A stretch of 64,000 nucleotides of DNA from Cinclus cinclus (lineage: Eukaryota; Chordata; Aves; Passeriformes; Cinclidae): assembly GCF_963662255.1 (NCBI RefSeq), contig NC_085046.1:141251762-141315761 (forward strand), read 5' to 3'. Position 1 is the stretch's first letter. Every line of letters begins with the position of its first letter. The notes under the pieces were generated by a model, which searched no databases, had not been told where the DNA came from, and saw only the letters and a list, made by a program, of their open reading frames with translations. The position numbers and the translations under genes are program-made. Below, piece after piece: positions 63,069-64,000 of this stretch.

Positions 63069-63122
63069 TTTTGGTGAAGAGATGGAAGGGCACCAGTCAG
63101 CCCTTCCATCTCTTCACCAAAA
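63069..63122. repeat. Perfect hairpin with 23-bp arms, 8-base loop
   Basis: The left arm 63069-63091 (TTTTGGTGAAGAGATGGAAG + GGC) and right arm 63100-63122 (GCC + CTTCCATCTCTTCACCAAAA) are exact reverse complements around ACCAGTCA. The arms are unrelated to the retroelements in the window. Confidence 0.92.
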
Positions 63123-64000
63123 TAGGAATTACAGATGGCAACACAAAGAAACATAGGTGGGCCCAGCACTCACAAAGAGAGGGGAAATATTTTGCTGGAT
63201 ATCATGAAGAACTTCAACTTTTTGTATGATGCCAGAGTTCTGCCCTCCAAATCTGCCCTTGAATGATTCAAGAAACAGGTGCAACTTCTGATGAATCAGA
63301 TTATGAGATTAGAACCATTAAATTTCATAGGAAAAAATTGCTTCATATTCCAGATTTTTCTAAGCCTGGAGGAACCAAAAAGATGCAAATAGTGCTTTCA
63401 GGGAGGGGAAATGTTGTAGTGGTATTGATTAGGAAAATTTCTATATCCCAGGCCCATTTAATTTCTCTTTGGTCTCTCTGTTTTATACCGTTAGGCCCTC
63501 CACTGTGCTTTATCAGTTTCCTTGGCAGAATTCTCTAATTCATGGTTATTTGACTCTGCTTCATTTTTATGCCCATATCGTGGGTTTATTGGATTGGAAA
63601 GTTGACTATAAGCCATCCAGGGAGGCTGTCAGCAGTAGAATATCACATTACTGAAGTGAGCAGAAATTCAGCTCCTGTACATTTTGATGCTATTTGCTGA
63701 ACTAAACAGAAACATCCTGAGATATTTCCCATAAGGCAACAATTTTTCACTCGGATATGGTCATGCTATCAACAGGCAACTGGCCATAGCTAAAATAATG
63801 CCCTCAGCATCATATAAACTCACATAAAACATGAGTTAAGGGTGTGTGAAGCAGCTGGAATATGGCATAGCTCTATGTAGTTTATACCCTAGGTCCAAAT
63901 CTGGCTCTGCTCATGAAAGGCAACATCAGTGCAAACATTATGGATAAATTTTGGGGATCTTGAATTAACCACAGGTTAAAGGGGTTTTTTTTTAAACTAA

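Larger units (their letters stand above)
58741..64000. other. Non-genic DNA to the right edge
   Basis: AT-rich unique-looking DNA without recognised repeats. 59940-60320 contains several ATTA/TAAT cores and an ACAATCATTGGCCCGTCAG segment and could be a conserved non-coding element, which cannot be tested here. Local tandem and inverted repeats are listed separately. Frames such as 58904-59272, 61326-61706 (minus), 62957-63229 and 63263-63538 have no family resemblance. 62957-63229 has a signal-like hydrophobic start but runs straight through a palindrome, so it is probably chance. Confidence 0.5.

Noticed and set aside
62957..63229. 90-codon frame with a signal-peptide-like start
   Set aside because: It reads through the 23-bp palindrome, which dictates part of the peptide. 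No family match and no neighbouring exons.
1..64000. CRISPR arrays, operons or bacterial defence systems
   Set aside because: No regularly spaced repeats, no long dense coding and clear vertebrate retroelements throughout.

Overview
The window looks like a gene-poor stretch of a bird nuclear genome, most likely a songbird (Passeriformes). The base composition is AT-rich and CpG-poor. There are no long open frames, operons, rRNA genes or intact tRNA genes. The only recognisable coding matter is decayed retroelement sequence: CR1 LINE fragments, two copies of a tRNA-Ile-derived SINE with a CR1-type tail (the arrangement of songbird TguSINE1), and solo LTRs of several avian endogenous retrovirus families. 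No exon of a host gene could be supported, so the window is probably intergenic or lies inside a very large intron.

Layout. 1-9.8 kb is unique AT-rich DNA with one SINE (about 2.4 kb) and one CR1 tail (8.65 kb). 9.8-11.25 kb is a 1.45 kb solo LTR with a GC-rich core. 13.33-13.98 kb is a second LTR family, bounded by a perfect 6-bp target-site duplication and carrying a 28-base A run. 19.8-20.73 kb is a third LTR family with an internal array of about 45-bp repeats. 22.4-23.4 kb has two CR1 tails. 26.84-28.03 kb is the largest CR1 copy, with recognisable reverse transcriptase. 36.6-37.2 kb has two CR1 tails in tandem. 39.24-40.68 kb is a second copy of the 1.45 kb LTR, in the same orientation as the first. 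48.62-49.19 kb and 56.12-56.59 kb are two LTRs of a further family. 54.6-58.7 kb is a CR1-rich block in which endonuclease and ORF1 pieces lie directly beside CR1 3' tails with the reverse transcriptase region absent.

The most striking structure is not a gene. Positions 51225-51407 form a nearly perfect inverted repeat, with 71-bp arms that I read as identical around a 6-base loop and a further 10-bp arm extension beyond a 15-base one-sided interruption. Smaller clean hairpins occur at 25541-25578, 47147-47176, 61314-61354 and 63069-63122. They resemble footprints of replication template switching, although an assembly fold-back must be excluded for the large one.

No working gene system is visible. 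The retroelements are related through use of the CR1 machinery (the SINE tails imitate CR1 3' ends), but every copy here is truncated or broken. All identifications are by eye, and family names come from memory of avian repeats rather than from a search.
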